Shown here piece after piece: positions 36,790 through 45,972 of a DNA stretch of 64,000 bases; position 1 is the first letter of the stretch; every line of letters starts with the position of its first letter. The notes beneath the pieces were generated by a model. The model had not been told where the DNA came from. It searched no databases and was given only the letters and a program-made list of their open reading frames with translations. The position numbers and the translations under genes were made by a program. This stretch comes from Ekhidna sp964289745 (GTDB taxonomy: Bacteria; Bacteroidota; Bacteroidia; Cytophagales; Cyclobacteriaceae), in NCBI GenBank assembly GCA_964289745.1, contig CAXYMM010000001.1, positions 1,674,001-1,738,000 on the forward strand, given 5' to 3'.

Positions 36790-39183
36790 CTAAATATTGA
36801 CCCTCACCGCAACGATGAAATTTCGACCTGCCCCACTAATTCCAGAAGTATAAGGTCGATAATGTTGGTCAAGAATATTTTCGATTCCAAAATTGATCGA
36901 ACTATGCTTGTTTGGCTTGAAAGCTAATTTCCAATTTAAAGTGTACCACTCAGGAGTGCCGTTTTGAGTATACAAATAGGGTTTATCATCTATTTCGGAG
37001 GAGGGAATGTTAGATCGTTTTCGGTTGCCATTGTATTCGACATAAAATTCAGATTTTAACTTATTTTTTTGAAAGGCAATAGAAACTCTTCCAAACAAAG
37101 GAGTGGTGTGTCTTAATGGCTCATCATTGGTATTATCTTTTCCATCTACATAGGAAATGGTCTTACTTACAGCCCAGTTATTCGCAAATTCAGCAGTTAA
37201 AACTGCGTTTAATCCATAAATAGAGGCTTTACCGGTATTAACTTTTGAAGAAATGCGTAAGGTGTCACCATTAATTATTGTATTTGATCTTCCATTTAGG
37301 ACGAAGGGTCCGTCTACGATAGCATCCAACACCCAGCTGTAAAAACCCGTTGTTTTGAAATAAAAAAAGTTTGTTCTGTGCTGGAACGTAAGTTCATTGC
37401 TGATGCTATATTCGGGTTTTAGATCAGGATTAGGTACGGTAACGATATTTCCCACTTCAAATATTTTACCAACATCATCAACATTGGGAGCTCTAAATCC
37501 TGTAGAAATATTATAGCTCAATGTGCTTCTTTTGTCGAGCTTGTAAACGAGTCCCAATGCGCCATTCACCGCAGCATTTTTTAAGTTTATTTCTTCTGAA
37601 CCATTAGCTCGTGCCCTCCCATTCTTTGTGGTGCCTTTTAGAACTATATGATTAAACCTAAAGCCAGCATTGAGTGTAAGTCGGTTAGAAAGCGGTTTAA
37701 TTAAGCTACTATATGCAGCTATAGAATAAAAGCTACTTCCTCCATTAGGGTATCGACTGTCTGCTAAAAAAAAGTCATTAGTGCTTATGTTCCTTCGAAA
37801 CGCAGAAGACTCTATGTCGTTGAAGTAAAAATCGATACCATAGAACAAATCTGTTTTCTTCAACTCTTTGTCAAAATCCAAAGAGGCAGCATACATATCG
37901 ACTTCTTCAGATCTAACCCTTAAACGGTCACTACCAAATGGACGGTCATTTCTGCTTTCTTTAAAATTTTGGAACGAAAGGGTTAGCCGTGCCTGGTCAA
38001 AGATGGGGTTTGACCCATAAAAGTTGACCTTGACATTACTCATTGTCCACTTTTGTGGTCCATAGTACCATTCAGCATGAACTAAAGAATCACTAGCTCC
38101 AATGGTTTCGGTGAGGTTGTCATAGCGTGGAATATCGGAGGTGGTGCTAAAATAAAAGCCGTAGACTATATCCAGATTGTCACCCATGCGAACGCTAGCC
38201 TTCGATATAGTATTAAAGAGGTCATACCCTGAAAATTTTTGCAAGTTTTCATCTTCATTTTTTACCAGACCATCCTTTCCATTTATCCGATCTACGAAGA
38301 AGGGGCGTTTGAATGCTCCCTTGTATTTCTTCGACCTTCTAGCTCCCGCTCTTAAATCGCTTAACCGGGTAAAGGTGGATGAATGAAAGAAAGTAAATCT
38401 TCTTTTGGAAGAAGAAAAGTCAATATGTCCCGTTTGCTCGTTGGCAGCAGAGCTATATCGAATCAGTCCATTGGCAGTAAAATCGGTTTTGTCATCGATT
38501 GACCACTGAGGTGTAACGGTGTGAAAATCCATTACCCCGCCTAGCGCATCACTTCCATATATCACAGACCCTGGACCAAATATGATTTCAGAACTTCCTA
38601 GCGCATTTGGGTCTATATTGATAATATTTTGCAAATTTCCGCTTCTGAAAATGGCATTATTCATCCTGACACCATCTACTACTAGCAGTACTGCATTTGC
38701 AGCGAAGCCTCGAATTTTGGGTGATCCACCACCCAATTGACTTTTTTGAACGAATACCTGTCCAGAGGAATGAAGTAAATCTGCTGAAGTTTGCGAGTTT
38801 TGAAAGTCGATATTTTTTTTATCTATAGATAGAATTTGTTGTGAAATATCCTCTTCTTTTTGTTCCCATTTATTGGCTGCAACGATTACCTCATTGTAAG
38901 AGATAATTCTTTCCATTAATGTTAACTTCAGGTTATTCCCTTCAAAAAGAATGGAGATTCCATGATAGGAGGGGTGCTGGAGAAAAATTACCCCATTCGG
39001 AAAAGAGGAAATGTTGGCATTTCCTGTATGGTCGGTATATGCGGTGAATTGCTCATTTTCATGATAGAGGTATACATCTGAAATAGGTTCATGGGTGGAT
39101 TGATCTGTAACTAGAGCAGACTGAGCATGTGATGATGAAACAATAAGCAGGTAGCAGAAAATTAAACTGAGTTTGAGTGCCAT
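36790..39183 (-). CDS. TonB-dependent outer-membrane receptor
   Basis: A 797-residue receptor. Signal peptide MALKLSLIFCYLLIVSSSHA; an N-terminal beta-sandwich (LVTDQSTHEPISDVYLYH); plug domain with SADLLHSSGQVFVQKSQLGG, PKIRGFAANAVLLVVDGVRM and SEIIFGPGSVIYGSDALGGV; then the barrel with FRAPNVDDVGKIFEVG and NPDLKPEYSISNELTF, ending FIVAVRVNI. The plug and NPDLKPE segments are like haem, haemoglobin or siderophore receptors, but the ligand is not settled by sequence. A SusD partner is absent, so it is not a polysaccharide locus transporter. Confidence 0.9.
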   Translation of the reverse strand: MALKLSLIFCYLLIVSSSHAQSALVTDQSTHEPISDVYLYHENEQFTAYTDHTGNANISSFPNGVIFLQHPSYHGISILFEGNNLKLTLMERIISYNEVIVAANKWEQKEEDISQQILSIDKKNIDFQNSQTSADLLHSSGQVFVQKSQLGGGSPKIRGFAANAVLLVVDGVRMNNAIFRSGNLQNIINIDPNALGSSEIIFGPGSVIYGSDALGGVMDFHTVTPQWSIDDKTDFTANGLIRYSSAANEQTGHIDFSSSKRRFTFFHSSTFTRLSDLRAGARRSKKYKGAFKRPFFVDRINGKDGLVKNEDENLQKFSGYDLFNTISKASVRMGDNLDIVYGFYFSTTSDIPRYDNLTETIGASDSLVHAEWYYGPQKWTMSNVKVNFYGSNPIFDQARLTLSFQNFKESRNDRPFGSDRLRVRSEEVDMYAASLDFDKELKKTDLFYGIDFYFNDIESSAFRRNISTNDFFLADSRYPNGGSSFYSIAAYSSLIKPLSNRLTLNAGFRFNHIVLKGTTKNGRARANGSEEINLKNAAVNGALGLVYKLDKRSTLSYNISTGFRAPNVDDVGKIFEVGNIVTVPNPDLKPEYSISNELTFQHRTNFFYFKTTGFYSWVLDAIVDGPFVLNGRSNTIINGDTLRISSKVNTGKASIYGLNAVLTAEFANNWAVSKTISYVDGKDNTNDEPLRHTTPLFGRVSIAFQKNKLKSEFYVEYNGNRKRSNIPSSEIDDKPYLYTQNGTPEWYTLNWKLAFKPNKHSSINFGIENILDQHYRPYTSGISGAGRNFIVAVRVNI

Positions 39184-39239
39184 TAATTTTTTAAATTCGT
39201 TTTTTTAATAAAAATTAGAGGAGCAAAAATTAAGCCTTT

Positions 39240-40208
39240 GTGCCAATTGTAAAATCAAACTATAAAGGGAGTCCTTTTTATTTGATAAACGGTCACTTCG
39301 AAACGATCATTCCATCGCTTTTTTTTAGAGTCCATGGGGTTTCTTATGAGCGAGAAAGATTAGAACTCTGTGATGGAGATTTTTTGGATTTAGACTGGAT
39401 TAAAAATGAGAATAAGCGATTGATGGTACTGAGCCACGGCCTGGAGGGGAGTAGTGACAGGCACTATGTATTAAGACCTGCAAAGCTTTTTTCTCAAAAA
39501 GGGTGGGATATTCTAGCTTGGAATAATAGAAGTTGTAGTGGAGAGATGAACCGTCTTCCTAGGTTTTATCATCATGGGGCTACTGAAGATATCTCAGCGG
39601 TCATCGATCATGGGCTGGCTCAAGGCTATGAGGAAGTGGTGTTAGTAGGATTTTCGATGGGTGGAGGAATGCAACAAAAATACTTGGGCGAAAGGGAAGT
39701 AGACGGTAGAATAAAAGGAGCTATTTCTTTCTCGGTTCCGTGCAATGTGCTAGATAGTGCGATAGAGCTAGGAAAAAAAGGGAATAGATTTTACGAAAGA
39801 AGATTCATTTCAAAGCTAAGGACAAAAATTTTGAAAAAAGCAGAATCAATACCGCTACCGATAGATGTTGAAGAACTCAAATCGGCAAAAACTTTTAGTG
39901 AATTCGATGGCGCTTTCACTTTGAAAATTCATTCAGAGTATAAGGATTCGTTGGACTTTTATAAAAAAATAACAAGTGACCAATATTTGCCCAACATCAA
40001 AGTTCCATTGCTGATTGTAAATGCAAAAAATGATCCTATGCTTGGGGATAAATGCTATCCATCATCTATTGCCGAAAAATCTAAAAATATATATCTAGAA
40101 GTTACGGAAACGGGAGGTCATGTAGGGTATACTCTTCCCAGAAGGAAAGAATATAGTTACATGGAAGAACGCATTGATTGGTTTTCGAACGAGGTGATTT
40201 TTAATTGA
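39240..40208 (+). CDS. YheT-family alpha/beta hydrolase
   Basis: A 322-residue alpha/beta hydrolase of the YheT/EMB8 group. The start is GTG at 39240, giving MPIVKSNYKG and then FYLINGHFETIIPSLFFR, which matches the family N-terminus. The oxyanion region is VLSHGLEGSSDRHYV; the nucleophile elbow is VGFSMGGGM (Ser near 146); Asp in NAKNDPMLG and His in TGGHVGYTLP complete the triad. Substrate unknown; esterase or lipase activity is expected. Divergent from the TonB receptor gene across 56 bases. Confidence 0.88.
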   Translation: MPIVKSNYKGSPFYLINGHFETIIPSLFFRVHGVSYERERLELCDGDFLDLDWIKNENKRLMVLSHGLEGSSDRHYVLRPAKLFSQKGWDILAWNNRSCSGEMNRLPRFYHHGATEDISAVIDHGLAQGYEEVVLVGFSMGGGMQQKYLGEREVDGRIKGAISFSVPCNVLDSAIELGKKGNRFYERRFISKLRTKILKKAESIPLPIDVEELKSAKTFSEFDGAFTLKIHSEYKDSLDFYKKITSDQYLPNIKVPLLIVNAKNDPMLGDKCYPSSIAEKSKNIYLEVTETGGHVGYTLPRRKEYSYMEERIDWFSNEVIFN

Positions 40209-40243
40209 GTACGGGAGACCTATAAAATTTAAATGCGAAGCGA

Positions 40244-40732
40244 TTATTTATCCTCGAAGTCAAGTGCCAACCCATTGATGCAGTACCTAAGGCCTGTAGG
40301 TTGTGGACCATCGGTGAATACATGACCCAAGTGCCCATTGCACCTTGCACAAAGTACTTCTGTTCGAACCATTCCATGTGACTGGTCGATAGCTTCTGCT
40401 ACGTTGATTTCATTGATGGGTGCATAGAATGAAGGCCACCCAGTTCCTGATCTAAACTTCGTTTTGGATGTAAAAAGTGGAAGATTACATGCAGCACAGA
40501 CATATGTACCCTTCTTTTTATTGTACAAGAGATCGCTCGTAAAGGATCTCTCTGTTCCTTTTTCGCGCAAAATGGCGTATTCCGCATCCATTAGTTCTGA
40601 GCGCCATTCCTGATCTGTTTTTGTGATGCGTTGAGATTTTGGGTAGTTGTTTTGAACAGCATGCCTTTCTTTTCTTTGTGCACATGCTACTAAGGTTAAT
40701 AGAATACAGAGAGTAGATAGCGTTTTTCCCAT
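40244..40732 (-). CDS. msrB: Peptide methionine-R-sulfoxide reductase MsrB, lipoprotein form
   Basis: A 162-residue MsrB with an N-terminal lipobox (LTLVAC). Zinc ligands are the pairs CAAC and CARC; the fold signatures are RSGTGWPSFYAPI and GHLGHVFTDGP; the catalytic Cys is C151 in LRYCINGLALDF. Reduces methionine-R-sulfoxide in proteins; the lipid anchor puts it in the periplasm, where it would repair oxidised envelope proteins. Convergent with the YheT gene. Confidence 0.95.
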   Translation of the reverse strand: MGKTLSTLCILLTLVACAQRKERHAVQNNYPKSQRITKTDQEWRSELMDAEYAILREKGTERSFTSDLLYNKKKGTYVCAACNLPLFTSKTKFRSGTGWPSFYAPINEINVAEAIDQSHGMVRTEVLCARCNGHLGHVFTDGPQPTGLRYCINGLALDFEDK

Positions 40733-40823
40733 CTTATATTAATGAAAGAATTAAATAATAAGTTTCAACTTAATGCAATGAAATATACTTTTAGTCTTAA
40801 GGCAAACAAACTCAACTAGCGAT

Positions 40824-41357
40824 TCATTCTTTGTAATCGTCAATTGTTTTTACAATGATTTTTTTTTGCTGTTTTTACATCTTGAAAATCTTCTACTTCT
40901 ATGGTTTTATTTTCGAGCTTTTTATAGTCTTCGAAAAAATTTCGCATCTCTTTGATAAAGTGTTTGAGAAGCTTGGAGATGTCTTCGAAGTGGTTGACAC
41001 TCATATTATTTTCTGCTACTGCTATGATTTTATCATCTTTTCTCCATTATCTAACATGCGCATGGCACCGATTACCTTGGCAGATACGATGCACATAGGT
41101 ACGATTGCGATCTGAGAGAGAATCAATATATTCAGTGGATCGTTATCATCGCAGAATGTTTATGGAATAAACCCATAGTTGGCGGGGTAATACATAGAGA
41201 AATAAATAACCCGATCCATTTTAAGCAATCCAGATTCTTTATCCAGCTCGTATTTGGCACATGCATTTTTTGGAATTTCTACTATTCCTTGTACTTGGTC
41301 GGGGACACTGTCGTCAATACTTACTCGATGCCAGAGGTTATTTAAATCTTGCTTCAT
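40824..41357 (-). pseudogene. ppa: Decayed family I inorganic pyrophosphatase
   Basis: Reading from the ATG at 41357, 65 good codons (MKQDLNNLWHRVSIDDSVPD to YYPANYGFIP) reach an in-frame TAA at 41160-41162 where the family has Gln. The frame then continues with clear homology (TFCDDNDPLNILILSQIAIV). A one-base loss in the A run at 41038-41041 shifts the frame (NGEK then DKIIAVAENNMSVNHFE), and a one-base gain in the A9 run at 40859-40867 shifts it again before VKTIDDYKE and a TGA at 40824. The signature DxDPxD reads DNDPLN, so a catalytic Asp is also lost. Restored length is about 177 residues, normal for the family. Start overlaps the lhgO stop (ATGA). Confidence 0.85.
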
Positions 41358-42550
41358 TTGAGTTTTTCTACAACCATCTCAGCCACTCGGTCCCCGATCG
41401 ATAGAGAGGAGGTAGCGGCGGGTGAGGGTGCATTTCCTACGTTAATAAACTTATCGTGTTCTAAAATTAAAAAGTCATCAATAAGCCCACTCTTTCTATC
41501 GCACGCTTGTGCCCGAACACCTGATCCACCTCTTATCAGGTCTTTTCTCTGAATCTCTGGCACAAGCTCTTGCAACGCTTTGGTAAAGGCTGTTTTTGAG
41601 TAGGATCGGTATAGTTCTCCAAAACCTGTTTTCCAATATTTTGAGGCGACACGGATAAAGCCTGAATAAAATAGTGATTCCATCAGCTCAGCCACATTCA
41701 CATTTTTCTTTTTATACCCCTCTCTGGCGTATGCCAAAACTGCATTTGGTCCTGCTTCAATGCCACCACCAATCATACGAGTGAAATGAACTCCTAAAAA
41801 GGGAAAATTTGGATCGGGGACAGGGTAAATAAGATTTTTTACTAAGTGCTGTTTCTCTGGTTTGATTTTGTAATATTCACCTCTAAAGGGGATGATCTTA
41901 TAATTGATTTTTGTACCCGATAACTTGGCAATTTTGTCCGAATAAAGACCACCACAATTCACTACGAGTCGGGTAGTTAGTTGCTCGTTTGTGGTATGAA
42001 CGTGTATGAATCCCTTAGATTCTTCAAAACGAACTAGTTTATTGGAAGAAAAAATTTCTCCTCCAAAATGTTTGAATTTCTCAGCATACTTATTGGCTAC
42101 TTCTCTGTAGTCGACGATGCCAGTTTGCGGTATGTAAAGTGCTTTTAAGCCATTTACATATGGTTCGTATTCTTTAAATTCTTCTTTTTTGAGTTGCTTT
42201 ATTCCATCTAGTCCATTGGCCTGTCCGCGTTCATAAAGTGTTTTGAGTGCGCCAAGTTGTGTTTCGTTTGTAGCTACCACTATTTTTCCACAAATTTCGA
42301 AGTTTATTTCTTCTTCCTCGCAGAACCTTATTAGCTGGTTATATCCGTCTATACAGTTTTTGGCTTTGAAACTCCCTGGTTTATAATAAAGCCCAGAATG
42401 GATAACGCCACTATTGTGTCCTGATTGGTGCTGGGCAAGATTTCTTTCTTTTTCAACTATCGCAACCTTGTATTTTGGGTTTTTTTCTTTGACTTTGAGT
42501 GCGGAGGCTAAACCCACAATTCCTCCACCAATAACTACAACGTTATACAT
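41354..42550 (-). CDS. lhgO: L-2-hydroxyglutarate oxidase
   Basis: A 398-residue FAD-dependent oxidoreductase of the DAO fold. The dinucleotide motif is VVVIGGGIVGLASALKVK right at the N-terminus; HQSGHNSGVIHSGLYYKPGS and FRGEYYKI are LhgO features; the C-terminal RGGSGVRAQACDRKSGLI closes the FAD site. The start is set at 42550 (MYNVVVIGGG); an in-frame start at 42598 adds 16 residues with no family match. Oxidises L-2-hydroxyglutarate to 2-oxoglutarate at the membrane. The decayed ppa follows with an ATGA overlap. Confidence 0.93.
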   Translation of the reverse strand: MYNVVVIGGGIVGLASALKVKEKNPKYKVAIVEKERNLAQHQSGHNSGVIHSGLYYKPGSFKAKNCIDGYNQLIRFCEEEEINFEICGKIVVATNETQLGALKTLYERGQANGLDGIKQLKKEEFKEYEPYVNGLKALYIPQTGIVDYREVANKYAEKFKHFGGEIFSSNKLVRFEESKGFIHVHTTNEQLTTRLVVNCGGLYSDKIAKLSGTKINYKIIPFRGEYYKIKPEKQHLVKNLIYPVPDPNFPFLGVHFTRMIGGGIEAGPNAVLAYAREGYKKKNVNVAELMESLFYSGFIRVASKYWKTGFGELYRSYSKTAFTKALQELVPEIQRKDLIRGGSGVRAQACDRKSGLIDDFLILEHDKFINVGNAPSPAATSSLSIGDRVAEMVVEKLK

Positions 42551-42623
42551 ACACCTGTGTAATGAGTGCAAATATCGTCTTGGAAGTAATAAGATCAACC
42601 GTTTTTTAAAAGATTGATAAATA

Positions 42624-42645
42624 AAAGGAGCTCAAATTTTTGAGC
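42624..42645 (-). terminator. Probable terminator after the VPS10-like gene
   Basis: GCTCAAA (42630-42636) pairs with TTTGAGC (42639-42645), followed on the minus strand by TCCTTTTATT. It lies about 30 bases after the stop of the gene at 42673. The loop is tight and the T run short, so the call is moderate. Confidence 0.45.
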
Positions 42646-42672
42646 GGATTCCGTTTTTGCTTTGTTCCCTCA

Positions 42673-45600
42673 TCAATCAAGTTTTACAGCATCAATATCT
42701 GCTTCTTTTACCATCTTGTTGAAAGTATCAATCTTGGTAGATAAAATGCCTTTTAATAGGTCAAGCTGCTTGTCAATTTTTCCAGAGACTTCATTGTAAA
42801 ACGCCAGCGAACTATCGGTAGGTCGTGCATTTCCCAAGGAAGTAAGTACTCCCAGATGACCAAGTTTATTGTTTAATCGTATAGGAAAATTAAGTGGATC
42901 TTGCCTGCTCTCATTCTGGGTCTGATAAAGTGTCTTTTCCACACCCTCCATCTCCTCAATTATTTGGTTTCCGTATTTTTTTAATTCATCATTATTGGCT
43001 GATTTGCTCAACACGTCATTGATTTGGGATTTAGCTTTTCGGATTGTGATAATCCCTTCATGTGTTTCTGTCAGTTTGTTTCTAACCTTCATTAGAAAAT
43101 CGAATTGTGCTTCATAGTCTGCTGGGGTTGCATTACTTCTTGGGTCAGCAATAAGGTTGAAATCTTGCACCTGTTCTTTCCCATTTGCTACGAGTTTTAC
43201 GTTGTAGCTTCCTGGAATTGCTACGGGACCTTCTAGTTTGGCTGCCCATAGGATCATACCATCGAATTTTTTTGCTCCTTTATATTTCATATCCCAATTC
43301 ATGGTATTAAACCCTGGGGTAAGGGAAAGAATAGATTCCATGGCTTCTTTATTGGGGTGTGTTGAAAAAATTTTGATAAGTTCTCCATCGGGCTGATGAA
43401 AAGATATCGATATTGTATCTGTTTTAATAGTGTCTTTAACATAAAAGTTGACCAGAACACCTCCTGGGTGGTTTGTTCCTTTAGTGAGCGATTCTTTTCC
43501 ATGTCCACCAGGCATTCGGTAACTATCCATTGGTTTAAAGAGGTAGTAAGGCTTATCTTTTGCTTCGCTTAGTTGGTGAAGTGGTGTAAGGTCATCCAAT
43601 ATCCAAAAACTGCGCCCTTGAGTTGCTGCAATTAAGTTATTCTCTTTGATTGCCAAATCAGTAATAGGTACAATCGGCAAATTCATTTGGAATGGCTTCC
43701 AGTTCAATCCATTATTAAACGATATGTACATACCAGCCTCTGTTCCAGCATATAGAAGCCCTTCTTTATTAGGGTCGGCTCGAAGTACTCTTGTAAAGTG
43801 TTCTGATGGAATCCCTGAAGTTATTTTTTGCCATGTTTTTCCATAGTCTTCTGTTTTATACAGATAGGGGGTGTAGTCTCCCATTTTGTATCGAGTTCCG
43901 GCAATGTAGAGACCTCCTTTGTTGAATGGATCAATTTCCACGCTATTGATAATCATCCACTCGGGCATTTCAGCTGGGGTAACGTTATTCCAGTTTTTTC
44001 CACCATCTTTTGTGATATAGATTAGCCCATCATCAGATCCTGTCCAGATAACGCCTTCTTCGTGATACGACTCGACCGCAGCGAAAATGGTACAATAATA
44101 TTCAACACTAGTATTGTCTTTTGTGATTGGCCCACCAGATGGACCTAATTTTGAGGGGTCATTTCGGGTAAGGTCGGGACTTATGATTTTCCACGTCTGT
44201 CCATCGTTCATGCTGACGTGTAGGTGGTTAGAAGCTGTGTATAATTTGTCGGGATTGTGAGGAGAGAAGAATATCGGAAAGTTCCATTGAAAACGATATT
44301 TCATATTCTCAGCGCCATGCCCCATGGGATTGTCTGGCCAAACATTTACGGCTCTTATTTGGTCATTTTTATGGTCTACTCTGGTGAGAAAACCATCATA
44401 GCTACCTCCGTAGACAATATTTGGGTTATTTGGCTTTGGTGCGATATGCGCACTTTCTCCTCCAGCTGTGGGCTCCCAGTCAGATTCATCTATGAATTGT
44501 CTAGACGACCTATGGTTTATGCGAATGGTTGAATTGTCTTGTTGTGCTCCGTATATTTTATATGGAAATGAATTGTCTGTCGTAACGCGATAGAACTGAA
44601 CCGTGGGTTGGTTTTCGTAAGTAGACCAGTTCTCCCCAGCATCATAGGATACTTGAGCACCACCATCATCTGCAATGATCATTCGTTGATTGTCTTCTGG
44701 TGCAATCCAAAGGTCATGATGGTCTCCGTGGGGGGCATTGTAAGTTTTATAAGTTTTACCCCCGTCTGTAGATTTATGATAGCTGACGTTCATTACATAG
44801 ACGATGTTTTCATCTTGTGTATCAGCAATGATTTTGGAGTAATACCATGCCCTTTGCCTTAGTTTTCTTTCTTGGTTTAACATTTTCCAAGTTTTACCGC
44901 CGTCGTCAGAGCGATATACACCTCCTTTTTTGTTTTCTATGATAGCCCAGACCCTATCTGAATTCATTGGCGATACGGTTACCCCTGAAATACCCCAAAT
45001 CCCATGTGGCAGTCCTTCATTTTTAGAAATGTTCGTCCATGTATCTCCTCCGTCAGTACTTTTCCAAAGCGCAGAGCCGTCGCCTCCACTTTCCAGCGAA
45101 TAGGGCGTTCTTCTTATTCTCCAAGATGAGGCATAGAGAATTCTAGGATTATTAGGATCGAGTGCCAACTCAACGACACCCGCATCTTTATTTACGAAGA
45201 GTACTTTCTCCCAGCTTTTGCCTCCATCTTTACTTCGGTATACGCCTCTCTCAGCAGAGGATTTATAAAGGTCGCCCATCACGGCAACATATACCAAGTC
45301 TGGGTTTTTGGGATGTATCCTCACTCTTGGTATATGTCTACTGTTTTCTAGTCCGATTTTTTTCCAAGTAGTACCAGCATCGACCGATTTCCACATGCCG
45401 TATCCTGATGAAACATTACCTCTTACAGTAACTTCTCCTCCCCCAACGTAGATCACGTTATTATCCCATTCACTCACGGCTACCGATCCAATAGATCCTC
45501 CGAAATATCCATCTGATATATTCTCCCAAGTGTTGCCTCCATTTTTTGTACGCCAAACACCTCCTCCAGTAGTGCCCATATAGAATAAATTGGGCTTACC

Positions 45601-45795
45601 CAAAACACCTGTTACGGCTGCCGAGCGCCCACCCCTAAAAGGACCAATATGCCTCCACCTCATACCATTATACAATTCGGAACTAAAAGCGTTTAGAGGT
45701 TTTTCAGAGGTGTTCTTTCTTTTCTGGGCGTTTACATGAGAAGAAATTGAAGTGATGACAATTAGAATTGCTAGAACTTTATTTATACTTTTCAT
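42673..45795 (-). CDS. Large exported beta-propeller protein (VPS10/sortilin-like, BNR repeats)
   Basis: A 1040-residue exported protein with signal peptide ending SSHVNAQ. The first 750 residues contain repeated BNR/Asp-box blades (KNGGNTWENIS, VDAGTTWKKIG, KDGGKSWEKV, TDGGDTWTNIS, DDGGKTWKML, KDGGKNWNNVT), as in the VPS10-like or glycosyl-hydrolase-like propellers common in Bacteroidota. It starts WRHIGPFRGGRSAAVTGV, a widely conserved opening in this family. The last 250 residues form an Ig-like domain (PGSYNVKLVANGKEQ) and a helical tail. Enzymatic function is not established; the old glycosyl hydrolase label rests on Asp boxes alone. Confidence 0.85.
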   Translation of the reverse strand: MKSINKVLAILIVITSISSHVNAQKRKNTSEKPLNAFSSELYNGMRWRHIGPFRGGRSAAVTGVLGKPNLFYMGTTGGGVWRTKNGGNTWENISDGYFGGSIGSVAVSEWDNNVIYVGGGEVTVRGNVSSGYGMWKSVDAGTTWKKIGLENSRHIPRVRIHPKNPDLVYVAVMGDLYKSSAERGVYRSKDGGKSWEKVLFVNKDAGVVELALDPNNPRILYASSWRIRRTPYSLESGGDGSALWKSTDGGDTWTNISKNEGLPHGIWGISGVTVSPMNSDRVWAIIENKKGGVYRSDDGGKTWKMLNQERKLRQRAWYYSKIIADTQDENIVYVMNVSYHKSTDGGKTYKTYNAPHGDHHDLWIAPEDNQRMIIADDGGAQVSYDAGENWSTYENQPTVQFYRVTTDNSFPYKIYGAQQDNSTIRINHRSSRQFIDESDWEPTAGGESAHIAPKPNNPNIVYGGSYDGFLTRVDHKNDQIRAVNVWPDNPMGHGAENMKYRFQWNFPIFFSPHNPDKLYTASNHLHVSMNDGQTWKIISPDLTRNDPSKLGPSGGPITKDNTSVEYYCTIFAAVESYHEEGVIWTGSDDGLIYITKDGGKNWNNVTPAEMPEWMIINSVEIDPFNKGGLYIAGTRYKMGDYTPYLYKTEDYGKTWQKITSGIPSEHFTRVLRADPNKEGLLYAGTEAGMYISFNNGLNWKPFQMNLPIVPITDLAIKENNLIAATQGRSFWILDDLTPLHQLSEAKDKPYYLFKPMDSYRMPGGHGKESLTKGTNHPGGVLVNFYVKDTIKTDTISISFHQPDGELIKIFSTHPNKEAMESILSLTPGFNTMNWDMKYKGAKKFDGMILWAAKLEGPVAIPGSYNVKLVANGKEQVQDFNLIADPRSNATPADYEAQFDFLMKVRNKLTETHEGIITIRKAKSQINDVLSKSANNDELKKYGNQIIEEMEGVEKTLYQTQNESRQDPLNFPIRLNNKLGHLGVLTSLGNARPTDSSLAFYNEVSGKIDKQLDLLKGILSTKIDTFNKMVKEADIDAVKLD

Positions 45796-45972
45796 GCCCT
45801 TGAGTTTTAATATTCCTCAAGATAACATCTTAATCGCACTTTTGAGTTACCGCTTATTATTTAAAGGTGCTTTTCTTATTATGAGTGAGACTTTTAAACT
45901 TGTTTTATTTTAATATTTGAATCGTAATCTTCTAAATGAAAAAAGAATTCTCACTAAAAATCAAGGATTCTC

